Origin: Yponomeuta sedellus
Lineage: Eukaryota; Arthropoda; Insecta; Lepidoptera; Yponomeutidae
Direction: 5' to 3'
Assembly (NCBI GenBank): GCA_934045075.1
Contig: OW203730.1
Coordinates: 10,530,692-10,594,691 of the forward strand
DNA length: 64,000 nt
Shown: positions 44,619-56,570 of the stretch, piece by piece
Numbering within the stretch: position 1 is the stretch's first letter
Layout of the letters: each line of letters opens with the position of its first letter
Notes under the pieces: generated by a model
What the model was told of the DNA's origin: nothing
What the model saw: only the letters and a program-made list of their open reading frames with translations
Databases searched by the model: none
Translations under genes and position numbers: made by a program

Positions 44619-45609
44619 CGAAGAAAGCGTGGGGAGGGCCCTTTAAGTAAAAAAGGCTGGATATTCAAAGGCAATCAATTTCAAAAATTAAATTTTAAAA
44701 AACCCGCCCTCTTATTTTCCGCCTTCCCGCCAAAAAAACCCCAAGAACATGACATTCTGTGCAGACTACTGCAGACCACTGACCACAGAACACACTGACA
44801 GTTGTTCTTGTTCTGACAACTACACTACACAGAACAATTTACAGAAAATCAGCTAATAAATGTAGATTAAGATTTGACATCCGTGACTAAGACTACAAAC
44901 AAAATCGATTCTCATGACATTGGAATTTACGTTGAAATGCGTTTTGGAGCCGTAATCTCAGTTAGGACTGTAATCCAGATTACGGCGAATTTGTTTACAT
45001 TAGACAACAGGAACACGGCCTCAGCCTCAGAACAATTAAATATAATGACATCTATGCACATGACTGTAAAATTTTAAAGTAAAGTAAAAGTAAAAAGATA
45101 TTTTGCTTAGTCCAGCCCTCCTATTACGTAGCACTCCACTCCATCGAGTGAAGCATTTAGACGACTCCTTAGTGTCCAAAAATGTATGCATTTGACAGCC
45201 GGAGTAGCTTAAAAAAAGTAAAAATCAACGTCACTCGACTCAGTGGATACTTACGTAATAATGCCCTAGATTTGTAGATTTGACAGCCACCTTCCGGTTC
45301 TTCTATGGCCACGTCTGTAAGCGCCATCTATGAATTGCTTGGTGAATTTGTGCTGAAAACGGCTCATTATTTAAAAATGTAGTTTGTATAATGTCTACTA
45401 CATAGCGTGGTATATAAGAATACATCTCGGTCATCATAAAGACGGTACAGTAGTGAGACCATTCAGTACCGAAAATCGATACACTAATTATAATTTATTG
45501 CACACAAACATTTCACAGGACATAACAATGTAAAAAGGCAAGCTTAGGTATCTCTGTAATAGATTTAACTTCCAGCAAATCTTAGTTCCTAATAGTGATT
45601 CTATAACTT

Positions 45610-46593
45610 TGTTATCAACCCTCTTACGTCCCCACTGTTAGGGGAACGGGTCTCTTCCTGCATCGCAGAAAGGTTAGGCGATACTCCACCACGGGGGCCA
45701 AGTCCGGGTTGGTGGAGGATTGTAAGACAGTGGCGGGCCTTACTGTCAGAAATTATCAAGCCGCCCATAAGCCCTGACATGGCTTAACGACTGCCATCGC
45801 ATGACAGCCGGCACCAACGGCTTAACGTGCCTTGCGAAGTCCGGAAGCGCTTGGAAAAATGGCACTAGCGGTAGTCACGGGACGGTCACCCACCCTGCAC
45901 CTGACCGCGCCTGTTGTTGCTTAACTCAAGTGATTGATTATACTATTTTATTTTTTATTTTTAATGCACTAACCCGTGCTAAGGACAAATTTAAAAACCT
46001 ATTTAGAGGCTAAAAAAATCACCCATGCCGGGATTCGAACCCGCAACCTCTGGCTATCCGTGCCAGCGCTCTTCCAATTGAGCCAATGGGCGACTTACCG
46101 GCATCAGTGAAATTTCGAAACTCTTTACACTATTCTCTGTATTACGTACAGGCACGGCACGGATAGCCAGAGGTTGCGGGTTCGAATCCCGGCATGGGTG
46201 AAATTTTTAGCCTCTAAATAGGTTTTTAAATTTGGTCTAAGCATTAGTGCATTAAAAATTAAAAAAAAAAAATAGTATAATCATGTGGGTAGGTACAGTG
46301 ATATCATTCCGATGTAAAAACCTAACTGCAAAGTAGGTACTCGGGGCTGTAAGTGGTGCAATTTGCTTAAGCCAGATGTCGCTGCCTGTACGTAATACAG
46401 AGAATAGTGTAAAGAGGTTCGAAATTTCACTGATGCCGGTGAGTCGCCCATTGGCTCAATTGGAAGAGCGCTGGCACGGATAGCCAGAGGTTGCGGGTTC
46501 GAATCCCGGCATGGGTGAAATTTTTAGCCTCTAAATAGGTTTTTAAATCAAGTGATTGATTCCAATCACTCGGTTCGCCTAAGCCACGAGTGC
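45610..46593 (-). mobile_element. 5S-type SINE split by a 608-bp nested insertion
   Basis: TTCTATAACTT at 45599-45609 and 46594-46604 is the duplication of the older SINE. Its minus-strand sequence runs from TTGTTATCAACCCTCTTACG to TTGTTGCTTAACTCAAGTGA. It is interrupted at 45940-46547 and resumes with CCAATCACTCGGTTCGCCTA. The order of events is clear: SINE first, nested element second. Confidence 0.88.
45940..46547. mobile_element. Palindromic composite repeat built from S2 SINE heads
   Basis: The 14-bp duplication TCAAGTGATTGATT (45926-45939 and 46548-46561) bounds 608 bases. About 165-bp inverted arms (45989-46154 and 46383-46549) each contain a tRNA-like S2 head plus GCATCAGTGAAATTTCG / CTTTACACTATTCTCTGTAT. 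The ~230-bp core holds a third head and tail (46152-46275) and a unique block (GGTACAGTGATATCATTCCG). Part of the arm module recurs at 51468-51530. Confidence 0.85.
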
Positions 46594-47327
46594 TTCTATA
46601 ACTTAAACCTTAATTTTTTTTTTGAGTTTTTTGATCACCTTACCCCTCATACCTTTAGAGCTATGTCGCGGTTAATTAAAGAATTGGATATTGACTCTTT
46701 GAGCGAGAGACAAAGTCGCTCCACCAGTTTCTCAGAGACATTTTACTAAGTGCCATGTCTATCTTTATCTAATCGTCACACATCAAGTTGGCCGCTCAAA
46801 AACATGTGGACACATGTCTCGCATTCGAAATGGATTCATTTCGTTTTATTTTCGTGTACGATTATGTTCCCGGCCCACTTCAAAGGATATCTTAATTTGA
46901 TACGCTTAATAGCTTTGTTTCGCTATCTTGATGAAAAATAGGGCTCTAAGTCCATTTAGTTTAGGTAGTTCAACAAATGTAAACAATCTTTAGAGGTCTT
47001 TTTATCGAAAAACACAATTTTTAAATTAAAATCTTTACCAGTTCAATCTGAAATTTAATGTAGTGTCCGAAAATTCAAGTATGTAAAATTCATTTAAAAC
47101 GTTTGTATTTGGATAAAACTAACGGATCAAGTTTGTTTACACTTTTTAAATATGTACCTACCTAAAGAAATGGACTATACGTCTATGTAGTACTTAATAC
47201 ATTGTGATGTATCTCCATGAGACGTCATGGGAGACTATTGTAGGCTGCTGCGGAACTATTCTTAGGGGCCTACCCTACCAATGACTCACTACGAACTAGG
47301 GGCCTAGCTAAAAGAACTATATACACA

Positions 47328-47585
47328 ACCTCACGTCTGTGTCCCAGAGGGGTAGGCAGAGACCAGATCACTAAGCATGGTAAAAACCAGAAACTAAAAT
47401 TAGAAAAAACTATAAGAAAGATTAATAAAATTACTATTTTTTCTGTCAAATATGTGCTCTCGAGGCCTTGTCTTCACCTTCGTAAGTACCAGACAGGGAC
47501 TGCCACTTGCCACGGTCCTGACAGATCACCTTCGCTTCATCAACGTACCCGGAACCGGCGTGAGTGCATGCGACAATTGACAATT
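47328..47585 (-). mobile_element. LINE ORF2 tail fragments, interrupted
   Basis: CACGTCTGTGTCCCAGAGGG and GTAGGCAGAGACCAG at 47330-47370, then GGACTGCCACTTGCCACGGT and CATCAACGTACCCGGAACCG at 47505-47560. The piece between (47370-47500) is unrelated AT-rich sequence plus the repeat shared with 20-60. Confidence 0.6.
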
Positions 47586-48616
47586 CAATCTAGGTAACGA
47601 TTAACCGACACATTAACAACTATACTAAATACGTAATGAGCCTCATAATATTATAAACATTAAGGCTGGCTGGAAGAAATTTCTCTAGAAATAAGTTCGC
47701 CTTTGCTCATAGTGTAAGTTAGCCTGTTTTTGAAGTGTTTAGTTTGTGCAATAAAGTGTAACAAGCCTCGGATTTCATTATTGAATTACGCTTTGTAGTT
47801 TTATGAAACTTGGCCTTGGAGATGTTTCAGGCGGCTGCAAAACTCAAATACAGCTCGTTATTAAGCAGTTACTTCTTTGTGCCTCAAGAAGAGACTTAAT
47901 TAATGCGGTTCGACAAGGAACAATTCCCGTACAAACTTAGTATGATTTTTATTACTAATACGAGTATTTTTAAAGTATATTCGAACTCACGTTATGAAAG
48001 AGAATCACAAACTGTGCACAAAGCATATTTGTATAGAGACAGTCACCGGATTGAAAAGCATTAAGAAAAAATCTAATTCTTGCCCTCCGTGACCTATCTC
48101 ACGCTTCTATCTATACCCAGATCTGTGACCCAGATAGAGTTGTTTCCTAATAACTCAGCCACAGAGGTAAGCTCGCCTTTGTAGGTACATGTATTTTCTT
48201 AAATTTTATTTCCGGCTATGTGTTTTTCGTGTGCAATAAATATAACGTCCCCGTAGGGCGGAAACTCACCAACTCGAAAAACACCGTTTTGAGAAATCGA
48301 CGTTCAAAGTTTTGAAAACGAAAAAAAAATCTAGCGTCTGTTATATAGGAGATATTTTGAATGTTATTGTCTTAATGCATTTTAACTACAGCAGAGCATT
48401 GTTTGATTTGACTTATAGGTATAAATTTACATCAATTTAAAAGTTATGATAGATAAACAGTTTTTCCCTTTAATATTTTGATCTTAATCCCGAGTTAGTG
48501 ATTTTCTACCTAAAGTTAGTTAATTTCTACCCAGATTTGACTATTATAAGCAGAAATAACTCGTTTTAGTGAATTTACAACAAGTCTCTGGAAATGCATA
48601 ACAGTCTCAGACATAA

Positions 48617-49650
48617 CTAACTAAATTTGTTTTTTTGCGAACCAAAGAAGAAAACACTACAAAAAACTTTCAAAACTTTATTCAAAAAGGAAAAAGAACA
48701 AAAAGTGTCATAAATGACCACAAAAAGGACAATAGCTAAATGAACAATAGCTTCTTCATGGGTTTCAGGTAAGCTTAATATATCTTCAGGGATTTTATTA
48801 TAGAAGCGTATATAATGCCCCATGAAGGATGTATTCACCTTTACCAGCCTAAATAGAGGAAACACAAGTTTACGTTTATTTCTAGTATTTACATTGTGTT
48901 GGCTACCCAAAGTTTTAAAGTTACTGAAATTTTCCTGACGTAAATCATGTTTTCATAGATATACTGACTGGCAACTGTTAGGATGTTAGTTTCTTTAAAG
49001 AAATCTCTTAACGAATCTCTACTGCCTAGCTTATAAATAAATCTGATCGCTCTGATTGCAAGACAAAGATGGTCTCAATGTCTGCTGCCTGTCGCCACAG
49101 AAGTATGCCATAGGACATAGCTCCATGGAAGTTACTAAAAGAAGTTAAAATAAGAAGTTAACAAGCCTTGCAGTTACGACATCAGTAAGTTCCCTAAATC
49201 TTTTAACTGCTTATGCTGCTGAACCAAGCCTATTTGCATTTTTTTCTATATGAGGACCACATTGAAGCTTTGATCCATTGTGATATCTAGAAATACAGTT
49301 TCATTTACAAGCTCTAATTTGTTATTCCCCAATATAACATTGCTATCAACCGTTTTGACATTTGGAAGAGTGAACTTTATACATTTTATCTTTTTTGAAT
49401 TTAACAGTAATTTATTATATTAGCATCCAAGAGAGCATTATTTAGCACCCGAGAGAGAGCATTATTTGTATTATTGAAGTCGTTCTCTTGTCTCTTAATT
49501 TTAAAAATAAGTAATGTGTCAACTGCAAATAACACTATCTCTGACACATTTTGAACCATGAACGGCAAATCTTTTACATATACGAGGAAGAGGGACGGCC
49601 CCAATATCGATCCTGTGTCCACCTCTGACCCTGAAGATTTAGTTCTATTT
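48617..49650 (-). pseudogene. Decayed non-LTR reverse transcriptase
   Basis: At 49622-49401 the minus strand reads GSILGPSLFLVYVKDLPFMV and then FAVDT in place of the catalytic ADD. At 48910-48617 it reads TRNKRKLVFPLFRLVKVNTS and RFYNKIPEDILSLPE. These are the middle and end of one reverse transcriptase with stops and deletions between. It belongs to the family of the relic at 900-1087. Confidence 0.8.
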
Positions 49651-50370
49651 ATTTATATCAGCTCTTTGAACTCTCTCTAAATATGATGTCATAAGTTTTA
49701 GCTAAAACCATAGACCAAAAAGGTATTTTTGGTCTATGCCAAAACTAACTAAAAAGGCTTAGGTGACGACGAGACTGTACTTTGGGTAGGCATAAAATAA
49801 TTAAATACATTTAATTAATTGTTTCTTTCAATGTAGCTGTAAAACATTGTAATTAGTTAATTTTTGAAGTTTTTAATTTTGGAACTAGGGCTCCTATGAA
49901 AAAACTGGTTAGACAGAAATGTAGAGAAAAAAAATGCGATCCTAATGCTACTACACGCTCATTTTCTCCTTAAGTCGACTTGGTGAGTTTCCGCTCTACG
50001 GGGACGATAATAATATTAATAATAACTCATTACAATGACATTCCTGAATGGAACACCTCAGCTTTACGACGTTTTGTTGCCCTCGGGCTATGAAGATCGG
50101 TGGACGGAAGTTATGTGAATATGAACACCGCACTCGGTTTACGTTTGCCTTAGCGTTAATAAACATTGGGAAGCTACCGGGGGCCCAATTACAGTAATCC
50201 TTCAGCTGTATCTAAAAATAAAGGTATCTTCCAGGCACTGAATTGGTTAGGTAGGTACTTTACTTCAGTCTTTATCCAGGTAGTTATATATTGTATGTAT
50301 GTGTGTATTTATTAAAATAAAAGAGAATACGTTACATGTTATAAATAAGGCCCCACAAAACCAATTATAG

Positions 50371-50593
50371 TCTGTTAGCTTTTAGAATATACCTCGGGCT
50401 CTAGAGTAGCTAGAGTAGGTTCGGTTTTCGCCGAAAGCACACGAGTTTAATACATTATATAGTATAAAACTTTTCTCTACTATTTTGAAAAGTTATGTAA
50501 AGTATAAATAACAATACTAAATAAACCTTACCTTATTGCAATATAACCGATTCTATCTGATAGTAGCCGAGGTATATTCTAAAAGCTAACAGA
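50371..50593. mobile_element. MITE with 27-bp inverted termini, copy 1
   Basis: Starts TCTGTTAGCTTTTAGAATAT and ends with the exact inverse ATATTCTAAAAGCTAACAGA, 27 matching terminal bases. Inside is a TCGGTTTTCGCCGA palindrome and CTATTTTGAAAAGTTATGTA. The target-site duplication is unclear. Confidence 0.85.
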
Positions 50594-50794
50594 CAGTCCT
50601 TGGTTTGACTGTGGAAGCAGTTTCGTTTACAATTCTCTTTGGTTTTGTCAAAAATGTTACATACACTTTTTTACATAAGATTTGCACTGTAGCACCTTCT
50701 GATAATAAGGATGACTAAGCTAAATTCTTGAAATTATTATTATCTTCTTTTTAAGAATAACTACCAGTTCTAATCATAACTTATTCATTTACAG

Positions 50795-51005
50795 TCTGTT
50801 AGCTTTTAGAATATACCTCGGGCTCTAGAGTAGGCTTCGGTTTTCGCCGAAAGCACACAAGTGTAATACTACTTCCTGCTCTGTATAAAACTTTTCTTCA
50901 CTATTTTGAAAAGTTATGTAAAATTAAGTGTAATATTAGTTCCGGTTATTTCTATTACACGAATATATCCGATAATAGCCGAGGTATATTCTAAAAGCTA
51001 ACAGA
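50795..51005. mobile_element. MITE with 27-bp inverted termini, copy 2
   Basis: Same termini and interior as 50371-50593, with internal substitutions and indels. The two copies lie 201 bases apart in the same orientation, and both lie just left of the assembly gap. Confidence 0.85.
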
Positions 51006-51113
51006 GTGTATGCTATGTTTATAGTGACTAAATCTTATGTATTCACGTTGCTTACAATAGATATTTGAAATTACTGCGGCGCTGGAGCGCCTGAAAGACT
51101 TGACAGCTAAATA

Positions 51114-51313
51114 NNNNNNNNNNNNNNNNNNNNNNNNNNNNNNNNNNNNNNNNNNNNNNNNNNNNNNNNNNNNNNNNNNNNNNNNNNNNNNNNNNNNNNN
51201 NNNNNNNNNNNNNNNNNNNNNNNNNNNNNNNNNNNNNNNNNNNNNNNNNNNNNNNNNNNNNNNNNNNNNNNNNNNNNNNNNNNNNNNNNNNNNNNNNNNN
51301 NNNNNNNNNNNNN
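51114..51313. other. Assembly gap (200 N)
   Basis: Exactly 200 undetermined bases, a conventional scaffold-gap size, so the true distance is unknown. Confidence 1.
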
Positions 51314-51467
51314 CTTCGGATAATGGTATAACTGAGATACCTACGTACGGAATGACTTATGATTAACTACAAAATATTTCCTAATAGGTACAAAAATCTC
51401 GAGTCACAGTGTTCGTTATCGATCTCCTCCGAAACGGCTTCACCGATTTTCATAATTTATTTTGTTA

Positions 51468-51556
51468 ATACAGAGAATGTTGTAAGGAGGCTCGAAATTT
51501 CACTGATGCCGGTAAGTCGCCCATTATCCTTAGCACGGGTTAGTGCATTGAAAAGA
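51468..51556 (+). mobile_element. Deleted S2-composite fragment
   Basis: Has the composite arm module (AATACAGAGAATG, AATTTCACTGATGCCGGTAA, GTCGCCCATT) fused directly to the S2 tail (CCTTAGCACGGGTTAGTGCA); the head between them is deleted. Confidence 0.7.
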
Positions 51557-51727
51557 ATATAATTTAATAGATGTGTACTACCTACCTATAAGAGAAACCT
51601 AGTGTTTAGGGTCTTGAAAAAAAACTAAATGTAAGTGATTTATTATTTTCCATATTATCTCAGCAAACTCTCAGAAGTATTCTTTATTTATAGTAAGTAG
51701 GTACCTGTGTGATTCTAACCTTCTGAA

Positions 51728-51890
51728 CTGAAATTCTGAATTGAGAATTTCACTAAGTAAATAGTCACATAGCTTTTTGTCTCGCTCTTTTTGGGATAAT
51801 CGTTGAGACAGCACTACAGTTATATATACCTATATTTATTTATACAGTTATATATACCTAGTTATATTTACTTAGTTCATAAACTGGCCC
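51728..51890. mobile_element. MITE (family with GAATTGAGAATTT termini), copy 1
   Basis: Left TTCTGAATTGAGAATTTCAC, then AGTCACATAG, GTCTCGCTCTTTTTGGGATA and GAGACAGCACTACAGTT; right TTTACTTAGTTCATAAACTG. The same order of blocks occurs at 57098-57234 and 60063-60194. Confidence 0.7.
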
Positions 51891-52783
51891 TAAAACAATG
51901 CAATCAGTTTCTGTCTGAGTTCGAACACCAATGTTGGAAACCTTTTAGCGAAATTGTACTACGTTTAGAATTTTAGCCAGACGCATCTAGGTAATGCGTT
52001 CAAAATTTAACAAAAATCCGCATGCTTTTAGAAAATTTGGCTAGCATTTCCCTACGAATGTTTCCGTATAATCAGACTTTTTCAGCGCTTTACGTTAACT
52101 GTGTCTTTTTCCAGAATCGGCGGTCGATTTGCATAATGACCAGACTTCGGAATTCGTTCCTAGTACAAAGGGAATTTGCTGGGAGCTCTAGAAATTGGAG
52201 CTGGTGGAAATGGCCTGCCTAGCTTCTTTTATTTTTCGTGTTTCAAAAGTTTTAGGGTTCTGTTCAGATAGCTGGATAGGCACTGTACGAATCTACATGG
52301 TAGATGTCTCTAAAATAGTAGTAGGTATCTTAATTTTTTCAAAGGAAGTGTGTGGATTAGTAGCAAAACTAAAAATATTTACAAAGTGTTATTGAAATAA
52401 TAACACAAAACGTGAACCTAGTTTCTTCAATACATATAGGTATAATAAACCACTATTTTTTTATTAAAGTTGGTTTACACATTGATGGCTTTTTATCAAG
52501 ATTCTATAAAAGGTCACCAAAACAATTTTAATGATATTTAACTTTATTGATTAATGATTTTTAGCCTCTAAACAGGTTTTTAAGATATTTAACTTTTCCT
52601 TATTGAATTGAATGTGGGTTCATAATATCTCTGCTGAAGATACAGTTTTTAGGTTTTGTTTTATTTTAATAACACGTTGTAAATTGTCTGTGCTACAAAA
52701 CTAGTTATGTTTTAACTTGTTTTTTTATAAAATAAGTATATAACAGGTTTTATATTGTAGCCTAATTATATACTGTACCCACA

Positions 52784-53005
52784 GCGAATTGGAAATTTCA
52801 AGCGCCGAGGTGTTTGAACATTTCAAACACTCAGGTTTCCTCAATATGTTTTCCTTCACGGTTAGCGAGTGGTATTGATACTGTAACTTCACAAATATAC
52901 ATAACTTAGAAAACATGCCCGCATTGGCACATGCCCGCACTGGGAATCGAACCGGGTTCTCCCGCTTCCGAGTCCATTGTTATACCCACTGCGCTACCGC
53001 CGCTC
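52784..53005 (-). mobile_element. tRNA-like SINE (family S4)
   Basis: Minus-strand head GAGCGGCGGTAGCGCAGTGG with box B GGTTCGATTCCC; tail contains GTATCAATACCACTCGCTAA and GTGAAGGAAAACATATTGAG. The related copy at 53340-53545 has ACCACTCGTTGACTGAGAAG and GAAAACATCGCAAGGA. Confidence 0.7.
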
Positions 53006-53046
53006 TTATTTATTTTATTTAAGTTATTATAACGTTATGTTAAAGC

Positions 53047-53240
53047 GCGGTCGTAGAGCATCGGTGGGACGAACGCCGCTGGAACGTCTCACGTTCAAGG
53101 AGGCCGTGGGTTCAAATCCTGGCATACCAATGTAACAATAACATAGTTACCTAAATTACGTGTCTTTCTTGTGGATTAAGTTACCTAAGCTGAGAGGAGG
53201 CTATAGGTGTTTGGCTAGCCAACAAAATATCTCTTGCTAT
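53047..53240 (+). mobile_element. tRNA-like repeat, unclassified
   Basis: GCGGTCGTAGAGCATCGGTG (box A-like) and GTGGGTTCAAATCCTGGCAT (box B-like) about 60 bases apart, then AT-rich sequence. The stems do not form a proper cloverleaf, so it is a SINE head rather than a tRNA. Confidence 0.5.
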
Positions 53241-53339
53241 ATCAGCGACTGAGTGATCAGCTTACCTAATCTAATGTGGGTAGTAGTATCCAATAGACGC
53301 TGTATAAATCATCTAACACAGATTATGAGTGTCTAAAAA

Positions 53340-53545
53340 CGGTGGTAGCACAGCGATAGAACGCCGGCCGGTCTCACCATTGTGAGGTAAAGAGTTCGAA
53401 ACCCTGCATGTACCTATGTCCTCGATTTTTAAGTTACGTAAGTTTGATTAGCAATACCACTCGTTGACTGAGAAGGAAAACATCGCAAGGAAGCCCTGAC
53501 GTCTGCGATATTTACATACCTCAGAGTAAGCTACCTACAATGGGC
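53340..53545 (+). mobile_element. tRNA-like SINE (family S4)
   Basis: CGGTGGTAGCACAGCGATAG and GAGTTCGAAACCCTGCATGT give box A- and box B-like words, followed by the S4 tail. More diverged than the 52784-53005 copy. Confidence 0.6.
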
Positions 53546-53636
53546 CAACTATAAGGCTAAGTATGGAAATCTCAAATCGAGCCAGAACTAGAATGTTACT
53601 TTATTGTGTCATACCTACGTCGTCTGTTGTGTAATA

Positions 53637-54012
53637 TCAACCCTTTCTACACGTATGTTTCCACTGCTGGGGCACGAATCCCTTCCTGCATTGTAGGAAG
53701 GTTAGGTCATACTCCACCTCGGGGGCCAAGTCTGGGTTAGTGGAGGATTGCAGTGCGGTAGTGGGCCTTACTGTCAGAAGTAGTCAAGCCGCTTAGAGGG
53801 CCTCTGACCGCTTAACGACCGCCATCACAAGACAGCCGGCACCGACGGCTTAACGTGCCTTGTGAAGCACGGATGCGCTCGGAAAATATGGCACTAGCGG
53901 TAGTCACAGGATGGTCACCCATCCAGCACCTGACCGCGTCTGTTGCTGCTTTACAAAATTGATTGATTCCTATCACTCGGTTCCACTTGGCCACGAGCGC
54001 TTCTGTTGTGTA
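53637..54012 (-). mobile_element. 5S rRNA-derived SINE, near-complete
   Basis: On the minus strand it carries the whole order: GCTCGTGGCCAAGTGGAACC, GATAGGAATCAATCA, the 5S-like GACGCGGTCAGGTGCTGGAT and GGGTGACCATCCTGTGACTA, body and tail. Diverged by scattered substitutions from 24054-24423. Confidence 0.85.
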
Positions 54013-54588
54013 CCTAGAGTCAAAAGTGACAAGCATAGGCACTATACCGATGGGGGGCGAGTGCTTTATTGGTCTCGGGCCGTTTAACTTGTTTAGTTTT
54101 ATTGGGCTTTAGCCATTTATCGTATTAAAGACGGCCGCCTTATTACATTCTCTCCTGGCGTCTACTCTCGATCAATCGTGGTATTCGATTTACTCTTTAA
54201 AAAACTGTTTTCTTAGAAACCAAGTACCTTTTTTCCTGATGCGCCTTTTGGGTCGTGTTAGATGACTTTTGTGGTTCACAAAAGTACTGGCTTAGGCATA
54301 AAGCCTTTGCGATTCTCTATGCTTCAATGATAAAGTTCTTTCCGGACCTTGATTTGGGTTTAGAGGACCTTTCAAGTCATCTACTGATATTAGCCTATAT
54401 AGTTTTGATATTGGCCTACTTATATAGTTTATCAAACTGATTGGATCGGTGATGTGATGACTATAGGATAAGCTTTAAAATTTACTAACACTATGTTTTC
54501 TCAAGTAGCCGTAGCTCTCCAATGTTATTTAAGTAACTTTAAAATAAATATTTTAAACATATTTTAAACCTTCGCGACTTGTACACAT

Positions 54589-54791
54589 AGAATATTTTCA
54601 GGGCTTAATCGCGTAGTAATTTATTGCAACCCTAATAGTGCTTTGTCATAGCTGATTGAGGGTAGTCTGAAACCTCATCAGCCGAAGATGCGAACGGGTG
54701 CCAGCCATCAGTCTTCTCGTGATCTCGATGACTGTAACGTCGAGGTAAAATAGCAATAAATTACTATGCGATTAAGCCCCGAAAATATTCT
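54589..54791. mobile_element. MITE with ~39-bp inverted termini
   Basis: Left AGAATATTTTCAGGGCTTAA continuing TCGCGTAGTAATTTATTGC; right is the inverse, ending CGATTAAGCCCCGAAAATAT TCT (one sequence, split here for length). The interior includes CATCAGCCGAAGATGCG. A short relative is at 731-806. Confidence 0.85.
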
Positions 54792-55203
54792 AAATATTTT
54801 CAACTATGAAAGTGTCTTTCATCGGTGGCTTTTGGTAGCAATGACAGGCCTACTGACTCTATAATTCTTATGTTGTATCGAATTCTTAAGTAGGGGCCGT
54901 ATAATGCAGCGGGGGTGTTTTGATAAACTGTTCAATTTACAAATATGAATGATGTTTCCTTTTAAACAAATAAGCGTAGGTGTTTCGTTTGTTTTGTCGT
55001 GCACAAGAAAGGAGACTGCAACCTTTTAGTTAACAATCCTCAACAGTAAGCCCATTTACTGAATTACAAAACGTAAAAACTTCGTCGTCTCGTACCAGTA
55101 ATTCACTATATAGGTGGAATTACAGTTAGATAGCATCATTGAATAGTGTAAATAGTTAAACATTATAATAAATAAATACATCGACAAAATAGAGGATATA
55201 CAG

Positions 55204-55385
55204 CAAAGGGGAAGATAAAAAGTAAAGCATGCACGCCCGCCGGTTCCGAGACCGGCGTGCGTGCATGCAACGACTTATGAACGTTGATGAAGCGAAGGTG
55301 ATTTGTCAGGATCGTGGCAAGTGGCAGTGCCTGGTCTCTACCCCTCTGGGGTACAGGCGTGAGGTTATGTATGTATGTAAAATAA
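55204..55385 (+). mobile_element. LINE ORF2 tail, plus strand
   Basis: Encodes RACMQRLMNVDEAKVICQDR then GKWQCLVS, the end of a non-LTR ORF2. The CCGGCGTGCGTGCATGC region forms a local inverted repeat with GCATGCACGCCCGCCGG just upstream. Confidence 0.75.
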
Positions 55386-55724
55386 ATGATCGTTTAATAT
55401 TACAATTTGATCAGCGTGACAGTAAATCGATCTTTTGACTGTCTAAACTCATCTTTTCTAGGACCTCTTGCTTAGGATCGAGTCAAAGTGAGTTATAAAT
55501 GTAAAACAATAGACTGCAGGTGACGTCATCTTAACCCTTACGCGGTTCATAGGGCTCGTAGAGTAGAATACCACTTCTCGTGGTGTGTGGCGCAGTTTGT
55601 GGCATGGCAACTTCGAAAGTAGCTAGAATCTAGCTCCTTCCCGCTGAGGTTAGTTGATATAGTGTTTTCTAGGTCACGAACTTTCTCTGCTGCCCTCATC
55701 CAGTAGGTAGATATAATTAATGCA

Positions 55725-56040
55725 TACATAACCTCACGCCTGTATCCCAGAGGGGTAGGCAGAGACCAGAGACTGCCACTTGCCACGATCCTGACAGATC
55801 AGCTTTGCTTCAATAACGTTAATAAGTCGTTGCATGCACGCACACCGGTTCCGGATACTTTTTATCTTCACCTTTGCTAATACATCCCCTATTTGGTCGA
55901 TGTATATCCGCGTGGGACGTCCCATACCAGCCCTTCCACTCACATTCGCAATATATATTTGTTTCCTCAATCTTTCTTCCTTCATCCTCTCCACATGTAC
56001 AAACCAACGCAACATTCCTTTCTCAATTCTAGTCACTACA
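55725..56040 (-). mobile_element. LINE ORF2 tail, minus strand
   Basis: Encodes MTRIEKGMLRWFVHVERMKE, RAGMGRPTRIYIDQIGDVLA and CMQRLINVIEAKLICQDRGK, the C-terminal part of the same LINE family as 55204-55385, in the opposite orientation 340 bases away. 5'-truncated. Confidence 0.8.
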
Positions 56041-56570
56041 TCCTCTAATAATAATAAATAATCAATAATATATCTGTATCTTGAAAGAGATTTACTTTAT
56101 TTAAATACGTAGGTAGATACTTCTAAAACGAGTTTTCCGTTTAATCGTATATTTCTCATCAATTTTTAAATGGTTTATTGGTGTGAATATTTCAACTGCC
56201 TGCGATCTAATTCGAACACCATTAAACTAAAATAATTAATAACGTCCAACCTTAAGTGATCATCAACTAAGCTCATTGACAGATAATGCAGTACCTAAAG
56301 CAGCAAATGTGCATGACGCAAAATCAATAATCCAATGATGGATGGTGCAGAATTTTAATTAAGCGCACATCACCCGCTCTCGCCTCTACTAAATGAGATT
56401 TTAATGGCAAATACGTCCATTATGTATCTAGGGAAGGCCTGTGTTTAAACTGTGTTGGCAGCTTCCCTACTTCTCATACAAGGAGTGACACTCACTTTTC
56501 ACTCCTCCTACGTAGGTTTAAATAGGTTTAAATTGTTGCTAAAGAAGAATGATGAATGAAAAATGAAGCG

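Larger units (their letters stand above)
39611..44741 (-). mobile_element. Full-length I-like non-LTR retrotransposon (element 2), both ORFs intact
   Basis: The 11-bp duplication CAAGAACATGA at 39600-39610 and 44742-44752 bounds a 5131-bp element on the minus strand. It has a 123-bp 5' UTR starting GGGGTTTTTTTGGCGGGAAG, ORF1, ORF2, a short 3' UTR and a poly-A tail (T run at about 39612-39629). No stop or frameshift is seen in either ORF. Same domain order as element 1 but clearly a different family. Confidence 0.95.

Noticed and set aside
46443..46515. tRNA-like sequence with box A and box B, considered as a tRNA gene.
   Set aside because: The anticodon-loop region is not canonical (no T33), the same unit recurs with SINE body and tail, and it sits in inverted arms.
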